Assembly: GCF_016741785.1 (NCBI RefSeq) | Contig: NZ_JAERRL010000006.1 | Coordinates: forward strand, 1-64,000 | Reading direction: 5' to 3' | DNA: 64,000 nt | From: Streptomyces sp. 7-21 | GTDB lineage: Bacteria; Actinomycetota; Actinomycetes; Streptomycetales; Streptomycetaceae | Shown here: one piece after another, positions 15,200-23,389 of the stretch | Numbering within the stretch: position 1 is the first letter of the stretch | How the letters are laid out: every line of letters begins with the position of its first letter | Notes under the pieces: model-generated | What the model saw: the letters and a program-made list of their open reading frames with translations, nothing else | What the model was told of the DNA's origin: nothing | Database searches by the model: none | Program-made: the position numbers and the translations under genes

Positions 15200-16618
15200 A
15201 TGGAACGCCCCGACCCCCACGCCCAGGACTCCGCCGCGCCGCGGCTGGAGGCGCTCGCCACCGAGCCGCTGATGACCAGGGAATTCGACCAGCGGCCTGC
15301 CGTCGTCTACGAGCGGCTGCGCAACCGGTACGGGCCCGTGGCACCGGTAACCGTGCACGGCGTGCCGATGTGGCTCGTGCTGGGTTACCAGGAAGTCTTC
15401 AGCGTGTTGCGGGACGACCAGCTGTGGCGGAAGGACCCGGCCAACTGGCGTGCGCTGCGGGAGGGCCGGGTGCCCCCGGACTGGCCGATGCTGCCGGGGT
15501 ACCAGGTCAGCCACCTGCTGCTGAAGGACGGGGAGGACCGCGCGGCCGTCCGGGCGGCCCTGGACGCGGCGCTGCGCCCCTACCAGGACCCGGGCCAGCC
15601 GCAGGCCGCCGAGCTCGAGACGGCGGTGGCGCGGCACGTGGACGAGCTCATCACGGTCTTCGCCGACGGCTCGGGCAGCGGCTGGGTGGACCTGTGCGCC
15701 CAGTTCTCCCGCCCGCTGCCGCTGCTGGTGATCAACCAGATGTTCGGCTTCCCGGTCGAGCAGGGCGACGACGTGTTCATGGACGCCTGGCGGATGGTCG
15801 ACTCCGGGCCGGACGCGGCCGCGGCGATCGAGCGGCTGCTGGCCGCGACGACGCAGCTGGCGCGGCACAAGAAGGAGCACCCGGGCGACGACCTGACGAC
15901 GCGGCTGATCGAGGCGGCGCCGTCGCTGCCGCCCGAGCAGATCGGCCTGGAGCTGTACTCGGTGCTCGTCATATCCGACCAGATCAACCACGCCATCGCG
16001 AACAGCGTGCTGGAGGTGCTGACGGCCAATCCGCAGGCGCGGGCCAGCCTGTCGGTCGGCACGTACCACGAGCTGGTCAACCGGGTGCTCATCGCGTCTC
16101 CGACCTGGACCAACGGCACCCACCGGTACCCGGTCACCGACACCGTGCTCGGCGGCTACCGGATCGCGGCGGGCGACGCCGTCCTGCCGTCGATCGCCGC
16201 CGCGCACGCCGACCCGGAGTTCCGCAAAGGGCTGGGCGACGACGCGGTCGCCAGCTCGCGCGGTCACCTGGCGTGGGGGGCGGGCGCGCACCGCTGCCCG
16301 GCCCAGGAGCTGGCGGAGATGGTGACGGTGACGGCCATCAGCCGCCTGTTCGACCGGTGCGACCTCGAACTGGGGCTGCCGCCCGACCAGATCCCGTGGC
16401 GGTCGCCGTACTACGTCAAGGGCGTCAAGGCGCTGCCGGTGCGGTTCCGTATCCGGCAGCCGGAGCGCCCGGCCGCCGCCGCGGCGGCGCCAGCGTACCC
16501 GCCCCCGGCCGCCGGGGAGGCGCCGGGCGCGGCGGGCGGGGCGCCGCCCCGGGCAGCGCGGCCGCCGCGCTCGCGCCTGTGGCGCTTCCTGGCGGGGCTG
16601 CGGGGCGGAGGCCGGTAG
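15200..16618 (+). CDS. Cytochrome P450, conservon (CYP157-like) type, degenerate
   Basis: A 472-aa P450-fold protein. The haem loop HLAWGAGAHRCPAQELAEMV is intact, with the thiolate Cys near residue 366. The K-helix reads YHELVNRVLIASPTW, so the ExxR Arg is absent, and the I-helix reads VLVISDQINHAIANS with no acid-Thr oxygen-activating pair. Loss of ExxR is known for CYP157 proteins of Streptomyces conservons, but the usual conservon partners (kinase, roadblock, DUF742 and GTPase) are missing here. A Pro/Ala-rich tail ends in a basic RSRLWRFLAGLR segment. The ATG at 15200 is preferred because the family starts near here; no clear Shine-Dalgarno sequence. Probably not a normal monooxygenase; role unknown. 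Confidence 0.85.
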   Translation: MERPDPHAQDSAAPRLEALATEPLMTREFDQRPAVVYERLRNRYGPVAPVTVHGVPMWLVLGYQEVFSVLRDDQLWRKDPANWRALREGRVPPDWPMLPGYQVSHLLLKDGEDRAAVRAALDAALRPYQDPGQPQAAELETAVARHVDELITVFADGSGSGWVDLCAQFSRPLPLLVINQMFGFPVEQGDDVFMDAWRMVDSGPDAAAAIERLLAATTQLARHKKEHPGDDLTTRLIEAAPSLPPEQIGLELYSVLVISDQINHAIANSVLEVLTANPQARASLSVGTYHELVNRVLIASPTWTNGTHRYPVTDTVLGGYRIAAGDAVLPSIAAAHADPEFRKGLGDDAVASSRGHLAWGAGAHRCPAQELAEMVTVTAISRLFDRCDLELGLPPDQIPWRSPYYVKGVKALPVRFRIRQPERPAAAAAAPAYPPPAAGEAPGAAGGAPPRAARPPRSRLWRFLAGLRGGGR

Positions 16619-16633
16619 CCCTTCCGCCCCGCC

Positions 16634-16677
16634 GGGCCCGCGCCGCGGCCCTCCCCCGGGCCGCCGGCCGCGGGCCC
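16634..16677. terminator. Nested GC hairpins between convergent genes
   Basis: An outer stem GGGCCCGCG (16634-16642) pairs with 16669-16677 and encloses an inner stem GCGGCCC (16645-16651) with GGGCCGC (16658-16664). It lies between the P450 and sulfatase stop codons, consistent with a bidirectional terminator. Confidence 0.65.
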
Positions 16678-16692
16678 GCGGCTGGCACCGCG

Positions 16693-18084
16693 TCAGGCGG
16701 GGTAGGGCAGCAGGGTGGCGTCGACCTCCTCCCAGGCGGCGCGCAGCTCCGCCAGCAGGCCGGGGCGCACGGTGGCCTGGTCGGCCTGCTCACGCGGGTC
16801 GTTCTCCAGCTGGTACAGGTGGTCGGTGCCGTCCTGGTCCTGGTAGTACTTCCAGTCGCCGCGGCGCAGGGCCCGTTCGCCGCGCACACGCCAGAACAGG
16901 TCGCGCTCCGGCGGCTCCTCGCCGCGCAGCAGGTAGCCCGCGAAGCTCGCGCCGTCCAGCGGGTGGGAGGGGGCGGGGCGGGCGCCGCCCACCTCCAGCA
17001 GCGTGGCCGTCCAGTCCGGCGAGTACATCGGGACGTGGCTGACCTGGCCGCCGTCGAGGCGGGCGGGCCACCGCACGATCTGCGGGACGCGGATGCCGCC
17101 CTCGAGCAGGCTGGCCTTCTGGCCCGACAGCGGCCACTGGTACGACCAGCGCTCGCCGCCGTTGTCGCTGGCGAAGATCACCAGGGTGTCCCGGCCCTGG
17201 CCGCTGTGGTCCAGGGCGTCGATGACCTGGCCGACGGAGCGGTCCAGGTCACGGACCATCTGCGCATACTTCTCCAGGGAGCCGCCGTCCCGGTGCCGCA
17301 GCGCCCCCTGGTCGCCAGCGCGTATCCGGCGGGCGATCTCGGCGGCCTCCTCCTCGTCGCCTTCGGCTATCCACGGCCAGTGCGGCGTCGTGTAGTTGAG
17401 GTTCAGCAGCCAGGGTGTGCCGCGGCGGCGCGAGCGGATGTGCTCGACGGCGCGCTCGGTGAGCACGCGGGTGTAGTAGCGCAGGTCCTGGTAGGTGGCG
17501 TCGCCCTCGTACAGGTCGTACTCGCCGGCGAGCCCGAGCTTGGAGTAGTACTCCAGGGCGCCGCCGAAGTTGCCGAAGAAGGTGTTCCAGCCGGACTTGG
17601 TGGGGCTGTAGTCAGGCAGGTAGCCGCAGTGCCACTTGCCGATGAGCGCGGTGTCGTAGCCGGCGTCCCGCAGCAGCGAGGCGAGCGTGGGGTGGCCGGG
17701 CTCCAGGCCCACCGACCGGTCGGCGATCGGCTCGGCGAGGCCGCCCTCGGTACGCCCGGGGTACCGCCCGGTGTAGAGGGCGAAGCGGGTGGGCGAGCAG
17801 GTCGCCGAGCCCGAGTACGCCTGGGTGAAGCGCACGCCCTGGCGGGCCAGCCGGTCCAGGTGCGGGGTGTGGATGTCGGGAGAGCCGTAGCACGACAGAT
17901 CGGCCCAGCCGAGGTCGTCGCCGAGGATGACGAGGATGTTGGGCCGGGCGGACTCACGGTCGGTGGCGGCCCGGAACGGCCGCTCGGCGGGCGCGGCGGC
18001 GGCGCTGGTGTGGCCCAGGGCCGAGGCCGCGGCCGTGGCGCCGAGGAGCCCGCCGAAGGCACGGCGGGAGGGCAGCGAAGACAT
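16693..18084 (-). CDS. Secreted type I sulfatase (formylglycine-dependent)
   Basis: A 463-aa sulfatase. The N-terminus LPSRRAFGGLLGATAAASAL is a Tat signal. The mature part opens with NILVILGDDLGWADLSCYG (metal Asp pair), and C96-S-P-T-R100 is the C-x-P-x-R site whose Cys is converted to formylglycine. GKWHCGYLP and the Asp-Asn metal motif FASDNGGE are present. It hydrolyses sulfate esters outside the cell. GAGGAG precedes the ATG at 18084. A short Cys-containing leader ORF lies 200 nt upstream in the same orientation, so expression may respond to cysteine or sulfur supply. Substrate (sulfated glycan or aryl sulfate) cannot be told. Confidence 0.92.
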   Translation of the reverse strand: MSSLPSRRAFGGLLGATAAASALGHTSAAAAPAERPFRAATDRESARPNILVILGDDLGWADLSCYGSPDIHTPHLDRLARQGVRFTQAYSGSATCSPTRFALYTGRYPGRTEGGLAEPIADRSVGLEPGHPTLASLLRDAGYDTALIGKWHCGYLPDYSPTKSGWNTFFGNFGGALEYYSKLGLAGEYDLYEGDATYQDLRYYTRVLTERAVEHIRSRRRGTPWLLNLNYTTPHWPWIAEGDEEEAAEIARRIRAGDQGALRHRDGGSLEKYAQMVRDLDRSVGQVIDALDHSGQGRDTLVIFASDNGGERWSYQWPLSGQKASLLEGGIRVPQIVRWPARLDGGQVSHVPMYSPDWTATLLEVGGARPAPSHPLDGASFAGYLLRGEEPPERDLFWRVRGERALRRGDWKYYQDQDGTDHLYQLENDPREQADQATVRPGLLAELRAAWEEVDATLLPYPA

Positions 18085-18099
18085 GCGTCTCCTCAGTGA

Positions 18100-18163
18100 G
18101 GTGGAACGGTGGAACTGCGAGCGGGTGGAACGGCGAACCGGTGGAACGCGGAAACGGTGGAAC
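18100..18163 (-). repeat. Five GGTGGAAC direct repeats
   Basis: Exact GGTGGAAC copies start at 18100, 18109, 18124, 18140 and 18156, spaced 9, 15, 16 and 16 bp. On the sulfatase strand they read GTTCCACC. They fill the leader directly upstream of the sulfatase Shine-Dalgarno sequence. They could bind a regulator or form RNA structure; their nature is unknown. Confidence 0.75.
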
Positions 18164-18285
18164 GGTGAGGGCTGCGCGGACGGTGGTGGCGTCAGAGAAC
18201 GGGCCAGAAGGGCGGGCCCGCCGCCGTCCGTTCCGGCACACACGGGCCGCCCGCCCGTGGCGGATGACGGCCGGCTTATCGCATC

Positions 18286-18351
18286 TCAGATGCGGCGGCA
18301 GCCGCCGCTGACTCCGCGGCAGCAGCCGGGGTTCCTCTGCTTCCCGAACAT
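18286..18351 (-). CDS. Leader peptide with Cys pair upstream of sulfatase
   Basis: A 21-codon ORF begins MFGKQRNPGCCRG and ends CRRI, with Cys at positions 10, 11 and 18. Its ATG (18351-18349) lies 7 nt after a -10 box, so it is probably translated leaderless. Actinobacteria are known to place short Cys-rich uORFs before sulfur genes, where ribosome stalling on Cys codons at low cysteine exposes the downstream start. The sulfatase gene is next on this strand. An in-frame ATG 9 nt upstream (18360) would overlap the -10 box and is less likely. Size, promoter and context support it, but there is no direct evidence of translation. Confidence 0.5.
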   Translation of the reverse strand: MFGKQRNPGCCRGVSGGCRRI

Positions 18352-18358
18352 GCGTCTC

Positions 18359-18387
18359 ATCCTCGTGACCCCTCTGGCCTGCGTCAA
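18359..18387 (-). promoter_or_regulatory. Promoter for leader peptide and sulfatase
   Basis: Minus-strand TTGACG (18387-18382), a 17-nt spacer and GAGGAT (18364-18359). The predicted start is at the leader ATG at 18351. Confidence 0.6.
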
Positions 18388-18390
18388 TAC

Positions 18391-18422
18391 TTTCCTACAA
18401 ATTCGATGGGAAAAGTAGGGAA
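18391..18422. promoter_or_regulatory. Inverted repeat TTTCCTAC / GTAGGGAA
   Basis: Arms at 18391-18398 and 18415-18422 match at 7 of 8 pairs across an A+T-rich 16-bp centre, a local dip in GC. The repeat sits just upstream of the sulfatase promoter and about 150 bp before the divergent gene at 18568, so it could bind a regulator of either. Which one is unknown. Confidence 0.4.
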
Positions 18423-18567
18423 GCGGTGCGCGGCGGCGTCCCGGTGGGGCTGTCCCCACCCCCGTGCCGGGGGCCGCCCGGATGGCGCAAGAAGCCCTGC
18501 CCGCGGAACCTGACAGCACGTCACGAACGAGGCCACCGAGGCCCAGGACCGTAAGGAACCGCACCCG

Positions 18568-19899
18568 ATGCCCTCACCGTCACGCCGCTCGCTGCTCGCC
18601 GCTCTGCCCGCTGTGGGCCTCGCCGCCCTGGCCGGCGCGCCCCCGGCAGCGGCCTCCGCCGGCGCCGTGCTGCCCGCGCTCACCCGTGCCGCCCGCCCGC
18701 TGCGCACGACGCGGCCGGACGGCGACCTGGCCGACCTGCGGCCGCTCGGCGCCGCGATCGGCCGCACCCCGGTCGTCGGGCTCGGCGAGGTGGCGCACGG
18801 CGCGCACGAGCTGTACGCGCTCAAGCACCGCGTCTTCCGGTACCTCGTGGAGGAGCTGGGCTTCCGCGTGTTCGTGCTGGAGACCAGCTGGACGTCCGGG
18901 CTGCTGCTCAACGCCTACGTGCGCGACGGCAGGGGCGACCCGCGCGCCATCATGGCCGCGGAGTTCGGCGGCGGCGCCTGGCCGTGGGGCGTGCACGAGT
19001 ACCTGGACCTGCTGCGGTGGATGCGCGCCTACAACGTGCGCCACCCCGGTGACCCCGTCACCTTCGCCGGCAACGACACCGCACACCCGCGCCTCCCCGG
19101 CTGGCTGTTCGACCGCGTCACCGGCTACGCCGAGCGCCGCCGCCCCGGGCTGGCCCGGGAACTCGCCGGCCGCTACGGCGGGCTGCGCGCCCACCCGGCG
19201 ACCGAGGAGCTCCTCGCCCTGCCGCAGCCGGAGCGCCGCCGCCTCGCGGCGGACGCCCGCCGCGCGCACCAGCTGCTGGCGGAAGCGGGGCCGGACCGCC
19301 GCGAGCCGGAGGCGTTCGCGTGGGCGGTGCAGCACGCCCGCGTCCTCGCCCAGACCGCCACGCTGCTGGCCTACGACCTCACCGACCCCGCGGAGATCCC
19401 GGAGTCGATGCGCTACCGCGACGAGCTGATGGCCGAGAACACCGCCTGGTGGCACCGCCACACCGGCCAGAAGGTGCTGCTGTCCGCGCACGCCGGCCAC
19501 ACCGGGTACGAGACCTACGTCCCGGACCTGTACCCCGTCACCCAGGGCGCCTTCCTGCGGCAGCTGCTGGGCCCGGACTACCTGTCCCTCGGCACCACCT
19601 TCGGGCAGGGCGCCACCACCGAGCCGGACGACAGCACCGGCGAGTGGGTCACCCACCGCTTCGGCCCGCCCCGCGAGGGCAGCAGCGAGCACACCCTGGA
19701 CCAGGTCCCCCACCACCTGTACCTGCTCGACCCGCGCGAGACCGAGCCGCCCGCCCGGCGGTGGCTGCACCGCACCCGCCCCACCCGCGACGTCGGCCCG
19801 CCCGGCGGCGCCTACTACCCCTACTCCCTGGCGGCCGGGCACGACCTGCTGATCCACGTCAGCACGCTGCGCCCCGCCGTCCCGCTGGCCGGCGCCTGA
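18568..19899 (+). CDS. Secreted erythromycin-esterase-family protein
   Basis: A 443-aa protein with a signal peptide (SRRSLLAALPAVGLAALAG, Tat-like) and the EreA/ChaN-like fold. PVVGLGEVAHGAHELYALKH holds the conserved Glu and His of the Ere active site, followed by FRVFVLETSWTSG and a later His in LLSAHAGHTG. Erythromycin esterases hydrolyse the macrolactone, but most environmental family members act on unknown substrates, and export argues against a simple self-resistance role. It diverges from the sulfatase leader and is followed by a 12-bp terminator. Upstream GTAAGGA is a usable Shine-Dalgarno sequence. Family call is good; substrate unknown. Confidence 0.85.
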   Translation: MPSPSRRSLLAALPAVGLAALAGAPPAAASAGAVLPALTRAARPLRTTRPDGDLADLRPLGAAIGRTPVVGLGEVAHGAHELYALKHRVFRYLVEELGFRVFVLETSWTSGLLLNAYVRDGRGDPRAIMAAEFGGGAWPWGVHEYLDLLRWMRAYNVRHPGDPVTFAGNDTAHPRLPGWLFDRVTGYAERRRPGLARELAGRYGGLRAHPATEELLALPQPERRRLAADARRAHQLLAEAGPDRREPEAFAWAVQHARVLAQTATLLAYDLTDPAEIPESMRYRDELMAENTAWWHRHTGQKVLLSAHAGHTGYETYVPDLYPVTQGAFLRQLLGPDYLSLGTTFGQGATTEPDDSTGEWVTHRFGPPREGSSEHTLDQVPHHLYLLDPRETEPPARRWLHRTRPTRDVGPPGGAYYPYSLAAGHDLLIHVSTLRPAVPLAGA

Positions 19900-19904
19900 C
19901 CCCC

Positions 19905-19939
19905 GCTCCCCGGCCCGAAGGAGGGGTGGGCCGGGGAGC
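19905..19939 (+). terminator. 12-bp stem terminator after esterase gene
   Basis: GCTCCCCGGCCC (19905-19916) pairs perfectly with 19928-19939 across 11 nt, 5 nt after the stop codon. Confidence 0.8.
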
Positions 19940-20129
19940 ACCGCCGGGCGGCACCCGGGGTAACGGGGCCGTGAACCCTCGTCACATCTCCGGCAACGCG
20001 GCTCAGGTGGCCTTGTGCCGCCGCCCCGGCGGGGCCAGCGTGGAAGGACGCGGCGCGCTGGCACGCCAGCGGGGAGCGGGCTCCGTGCCGCGCCAGTCCC
20101 CCCACCCCATCGATGAGGAGGCCCCTCAG

Positions 20130-21332
20130 ATGGCAGTCAACCGACGCGCCCGCGGACGGCGCGCCACGCTCGGCGCCGCCGCCGCGGCGCTGGTCCTGGG
20201 CATGTTCCCGGCACTGCCCGCCGCCGCGGCGGACCAGCCGGCCGGCACGATCCAGTACGCGGACTCCCCCGACGCCGTGCCCGGCAGCTACCTCGTGACC
20301 CTCCACCCCAGCCTGCTGCGGGCCGGGTCCGACGCCGCCGACACGCTCGCCGCCGAGTACGACGCGGAGATCACCCACACCTACACGGCGGCGCTCAACG
20401 GCTACGCCATCGAGGCGTCCGAGGCGGACGCCGCCCGCCTCGCCGCCGACCCGGCGGTCCGCTCCGTCTCCCAGAACCGCACGCTCTCCCTCGCGGAGAC
20501 CCAGTCCGAGCCGCCCTCGTGGGGGCTCGACCGGCTCGACCAGACCACGCTGCCGCTGGACGACAGCTACACCTACCCGGACTCCGCCGGGGAGGGCGTC
20601 ACCGTCTACGTCCTGGACACCGGCGTCCGGGTGACGCACGAGGACTTCGGCGGCCGGGCGAGCGACGGCTACGACGCCATCGAGGACGACGACGTCGCCC
20701 AGGACGGCCACGGCCACGGCACCCACGTCGCCGCCACAGTCGCGGGCGCCTCCCACGGCGTGGCCAAGAACGCGGAGATCGTCGGCGTGCGCGTGCTCGA
20801 CGACACCGGGTACGGCACCACCGCCGAGGTCGTCGCGGGCATCGACTGGGTGACGCGGAACGCCCAGCTGCCCGCCGTCGCCAACATGAGCCTGGGCGGC
20901 GGCCTCGACACCGTGCTGGACGAGGCGGTGTCCAACTCCATCGCCGCGGGCGTCACCTACGCCGTCGCGGCGGGCAACGACAACCGGGACGCCTCGGCCT
21001 ACTCGCCGGCGCGCGTGCCCGAGGCCATCACGGTCGGCGCGACCAACAGCGCGGACGCGCGGTCCATATTCTCCAACTACGGCAGCGTCCTCGACCTGTT
21101 CGCGCCGGGCTCGGAGATCACCTCGGCGTGGAACACCAGCGACACCGCGACGAACACCCTCTCCGGCACCTCGATGGCCACCCCGCACGTCGCCGGCGCC
21201 GCCGCGCTGTACCTGGCGGACCACCCGTCCGCCACGCCCGCCGACGTCGAGGAGGCGCTGACCAGCGCCGCCGTGCCCGGCGCCGTCAGCTCGCCCACCG
21301 GCTCCCCCAACCTGCTGCTCCACGTCGGATAG
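20130..21332 (+). CDS. Secreted S8 subtilase (proteinase K/aqualysin type)
   Basis: A 400-aa preproprotease. A Sec-type signal peptide (residues about 1-34) is followed by an I9 inhibitor propeptide (PGSYLVTLHPSLLRAG onward) and the catalytic domain. The triad is Asp in VTVYVLDTGVRVTHEDFGG, His in DGHGHGTHVAATVAG and Ser in LSGTSMATPHVAGAAALY; the oxyanion Asn is in AVAAGNDN. There is no C-terminal accessory domain. GAGGAGG precedes the ATG at 20130. The gene stands alone between terminators. A general extracellular protease is the likely role. Confidence 0.95.
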   Translation: MAVNRRARGRRATLGAAAAALVLGMFPALPAAAADQPAGTIQYADSPDAVPGSYLVTLHPSLLRAGSDAADTLAAEYDAEITHTYTAALNGYAIEASEADAARLAADPAVRSVSQNRTLSLAETQSEPPSWGLDRLDQTTLPLDDSYTYPDSAGEGVTVYVLDTGVRVTHEDFGGRASDGYDAIEDDDVAQDGHGHGTHVAATVAGASHGVAKNAEIVGVRVLDDTGYGTTAEVVAGIDWVTRNAQLPAVANMSLGGGLDTVLDEAVSNSIAAGVTYAVAAGNDNRDASAYSPARVPEAITVGATNSADARSIFSNYGSVLDLFAPGSEITSAWNTSDTATNTLSGTSMATPHVAGAAALYLADHPSATPADVEEALTSAAVPGAVSSPTGSPNLLLHVG

Positions 21333-21342
21333 CCCCGCGCCG

Positions 21343-21421
21343 CGCGCGGCCGCTCCCCCGGCCGCGCGTCCGCACACGGCCGCCGTGCGCCCGACCGGGG
21401 CGGGTGCCCGGCGGCCGTGTG
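21343..21421 (+). terminator. Two tandem hairpins after the subtilase
   Basis: Stem one is CGCGCGGCCG (21343-21352) with 21359-21368. Stem two is CACACGGCCGCCG (21373-21385) with 21409-21421. Both are perfect, and they sit between the subtilase stop and the next gene. Confidence 0.8.
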
Positions 21422-21464
21422 TCAGATCCGGCGCCGGGCGGGCGGCGGCTGCGACACTGCGGGC

Positions 21465-21929
21465 GTGCAGACGTTCCTGCCCTGTCCCGCCTTCGACCGC
21501 AGCGCCCGGCTGCTGGACCAGCGGCGCCTGGGCAAGCAGCGGGTGGAGGCCCTCCAGGTGCTGCGCGGCCTGACCGTCCCCGGCTACGGCTGGCGCCACC
21601 ACCCGGCGGTGCGGATGTGGCGGGGCTACGAGGAGGCCCTGGTCTGCTACGGGGTGGCGGTCTGCCGCCAGTGGGTCCGCGCCGGGTTCCGCGACACCTG
21701 CGAGGAGTCGCTCAAGTCCGGCCTGTGCCAGGCCACGGGCACGCGCGAGCCGCGCGGCCAGCAGGCGCTGGCACGCGCGGGCGAGCTGCCGCCGTGGCTG
21801 GGCGACCCTGACTTCCACCGCTCCCACCAGTCGGCGCTGCTGCGCAAGGACCCGGCGCACTACGGGCGGTTCTTCCCCGGCGTGCCGGACGACCTGCCGT
21901 ACGTATGGCCGTCCTCCGACCGGGGGTGA
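21465..21929 (+). CDS. MSMEG_6728 / pyrimidine-dimer-glycosylase-like protein
   Basis: A 154-aa protein matching the actinobacterial MSMEG_6728-type family related to Pyr_excise (PF03013). The hallmark is QTFLPCPAFDRSARLLDQRR followed by LGKQRVEALQVLRGL and GWRHHPAVRMWRGYEEAL. T4 EndoV-type enzymes in the wider family excise pyrimidine dimers, but activity of this branch is not established. GTG at 21465 is chosen because the domain begins VQTFLPCP; the larger upstream frame would translate the terminator. A possible -10 (GACACT) 6 nt before it allows a leaderless message. No operon partner. Confidence 0.72.
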   Translation: MQTFLPCPAFDRSARLLDQRRLGKQRVEALQVLRGLTVPGYGWRHHPAVRMWRGYEEALVCYGVAVCRQWVRAGFRDTCEESLKSGLCQATGTREPRGQQALARAGELPPWLGDPDFHRSHQSALLRKDPAHYGRFFPGVPDDLPYVWPSSDRG

Positions 21930-21989
21930 CCGCCCGGGCGCCGGGCCGTACGTACCATGGGCGGTCGCCGGGCGGGGAAGGGAGCGGAT

Positions 21990-22397
21990 GTGCCGGACCG
22001 GGACGCGACGCCGCGGCGGCGGGGACAGGGCGAGCTGGAGGCGCTGGTGCTGTCGGCGCTGCGCACCGCGCCGGGCCCGGTGAGCGCGCAGTGGGTGCAG
22101 CGCGCGTGCGGCGGCGACCTGGCCTACACGACCGTGCTGACCATACTGTCCCGGCTGCTGGCCAAGGGCGCCGTCGCCCGGCAGCGCGAAGGCCGCGCCT
22201 ACCTGTGGCGGCCCACGGTGGACGTGGCAGGGCTGGCCGCGCTGCGGATGCGGCGGGTGCTGGACGGGCAGGCCGACCGGGAGGCGGTGCTCACCAGCTT
22301 CGTCTCCGCGCTCTCGCCGGGCGACGAGCGCCTGCTGCGGGATCTGCTGGGCGCCGAGGACCCGGCACAGGGCCCGGCGGAGGACCGCGAGGAGTGA
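21990..22397 (+). CDS. BlaI/MecI-family transcriptional repressor
   Basis: A 135-aa winged-helix repressor. The recognition region is VQRACGGDLAYTTVLTILSR followed by LLAKGAVARQREGRAYLW, the conserved BlaI core; the C-terminal dimerisation helices include RRVLDGQADREAVLTSFVSA. GTG at 21990 is chosen because GGGAAGGGAG precedes it; ATG 21957 in frame is possible. It lies 4 bp before an M56 peptidase gene, the standard actinobacterial BlaI-M56 pair in which the membrane peptidase is thought to signal to the repressor. No beta-lactamase is nearby, so the controlled gene is unknown. Confidence 0.9.
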   Translation: MPDRDATPRRRGQGELEALVLSALRTAPGPVSAQWVQRACGGDLAYTTVLTILSRLLAKGAVARQREGRAYLWRPTVDVAGLAALRMRRVLDGQADREAVLTSFVSALSPGDERLLRDLLGAEDPAQGPAEDREE

Positions 22398-22401
22398 CGC
22401 G

Positions 22402-23367
22402 GTGGGCGTTTTCGTCTTCCTGCCTTTGGTGCTGCCGCTGACGGCCTGGCCGATCGCGCGGCTGGCCGGGCAGCACCTGCATCCCCGGGCGGCGACGCGG
22501 CTGCTGACGGCGGTGGCGGCCGTGCTGGCGCTGTGCGCCACGCTGTGCGTGGCGCTGCTGGTGATCGTGGGCACGGCCCAGGTGCCCGGGAACCCGCTGC
22601 CCGACGGCTGGTCCGACCCACAGGTGCGCGCGGCCGTGCCCTTCGACGGCGTGGCCGGGTGGCTGGCCATCCCGGCGCTGCTGGCCGCGGCCGCGGCCTG
22701 CGGGCAGGCGCTGTGGCGGCACTGGCGGGTGGGCCGGGCGGCGCGCCGGGCGCTGGCGGGGCTGGGGCCCTCGCCGGTGGCGGTGCTGCCCGACGACGAG
22801 GCGTACGCCTACGCGCTGCCCGCCGCCGCGGGGCACGCCCGCGGCCGGAGGCGGGGCGGCGGCCGGGACCGCATCGTGGTGTCGACGGCGCTGCTGCGCC
22901 GCCTGACGAGCGGGGAGCGGCGGGCGCTGTTCGCGCACGAGCGGGCACACCTGACGGGCCGTCACCACCGCTGCCTGCTCGTCGTGGAACTGGCGGCGCG
23001 GGCCCATCCGCTGCTGCGCCCGCTGCGCACCGCCGTGGCGTACAGCGCCGAGAGGTGGGCGGACGAGCACGCGGCGCGCGTCGTCGGGAGCCGGCGGGTG
23101 GTGGCCCGGGCGGTGGGCAAGGCCGCGCTGGTCGCCCGCGGCGGGCCGGGAGCACCGCTGCTGGCGCTGGCCGGCCCGGGTCCGGTGCCGCGCCGCGTGG
23201 CCGCGCTGCTGGGACCGCCGCCGCCGTCACGCCGGTGGCCGCCGGCGCTCACGCGCGCGGGGCTGGCGGCCTGGGCGGCGGCGGGCGGGGCCGCCGCGTC
23301 CGCCCTGTCGTCGCTGAACGCGGCCGCCGCGCTGTCCGTCATCCTGCGCACGGCGGCCGCGTCCTGA
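22402..23367 (+). CDS. M56-family membrane metallopeptidase
   Basis: A 321-aa integral membrane protein starting at GTG 22402. Hydrophobic helices lie at roughly residues 1-20, 35-60 and 85-105, and another near the C-terminus. The zinc site HExxH is in RALFAHERAHLTGRHH, followed by a downstream acidic segment RWADEHAARVVG. It is shorter than BlaR1/MecR1 and lacks a penicillin-sensor domain, as usual for Streptomyces paralogs. It is translationally close to the BlaI gene (4-bp gap) and likely acts with it. The signal it senses is unknown. Confidence 0.88.
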   Translation: MGVFVFLPLVLPLTAWPIARLAGQHLHPRAATRLLTAVAAVLALCATLCVALLVIVGTAQVPGNPLPDGWSDPQVRAAVPFDGVAGWLAIPALLAAAAACGQALWRHWRVGRAARRALAGLGPSPVAVLPDDEAYAYALPAAAGHARGRRRGGGRDRIVVSTALLRRLTSGERRALFAHERAHLTGRHHRCLLVVELAARAHPLLRPLRTAVAYSAERWADEHAARVVGSRRVVARAVGKAALVARGGPGAPLLALAGPGPVPRRVAALLGPPPPSRRWPPALTRAGLAAWAAAGGAAASALSSLNAAAALSVILRTAAAS

Positions 23368-23389
23368 GCGCCGGCCGGGCCGGCCGCCC

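Noticed and set aside
18568..19899. Macrolide self-resistance gene
   Set aside because: The protein is in the erythromycin esterase family but is secreted and has no macrolide genes around it; family name alone does not support resistance.
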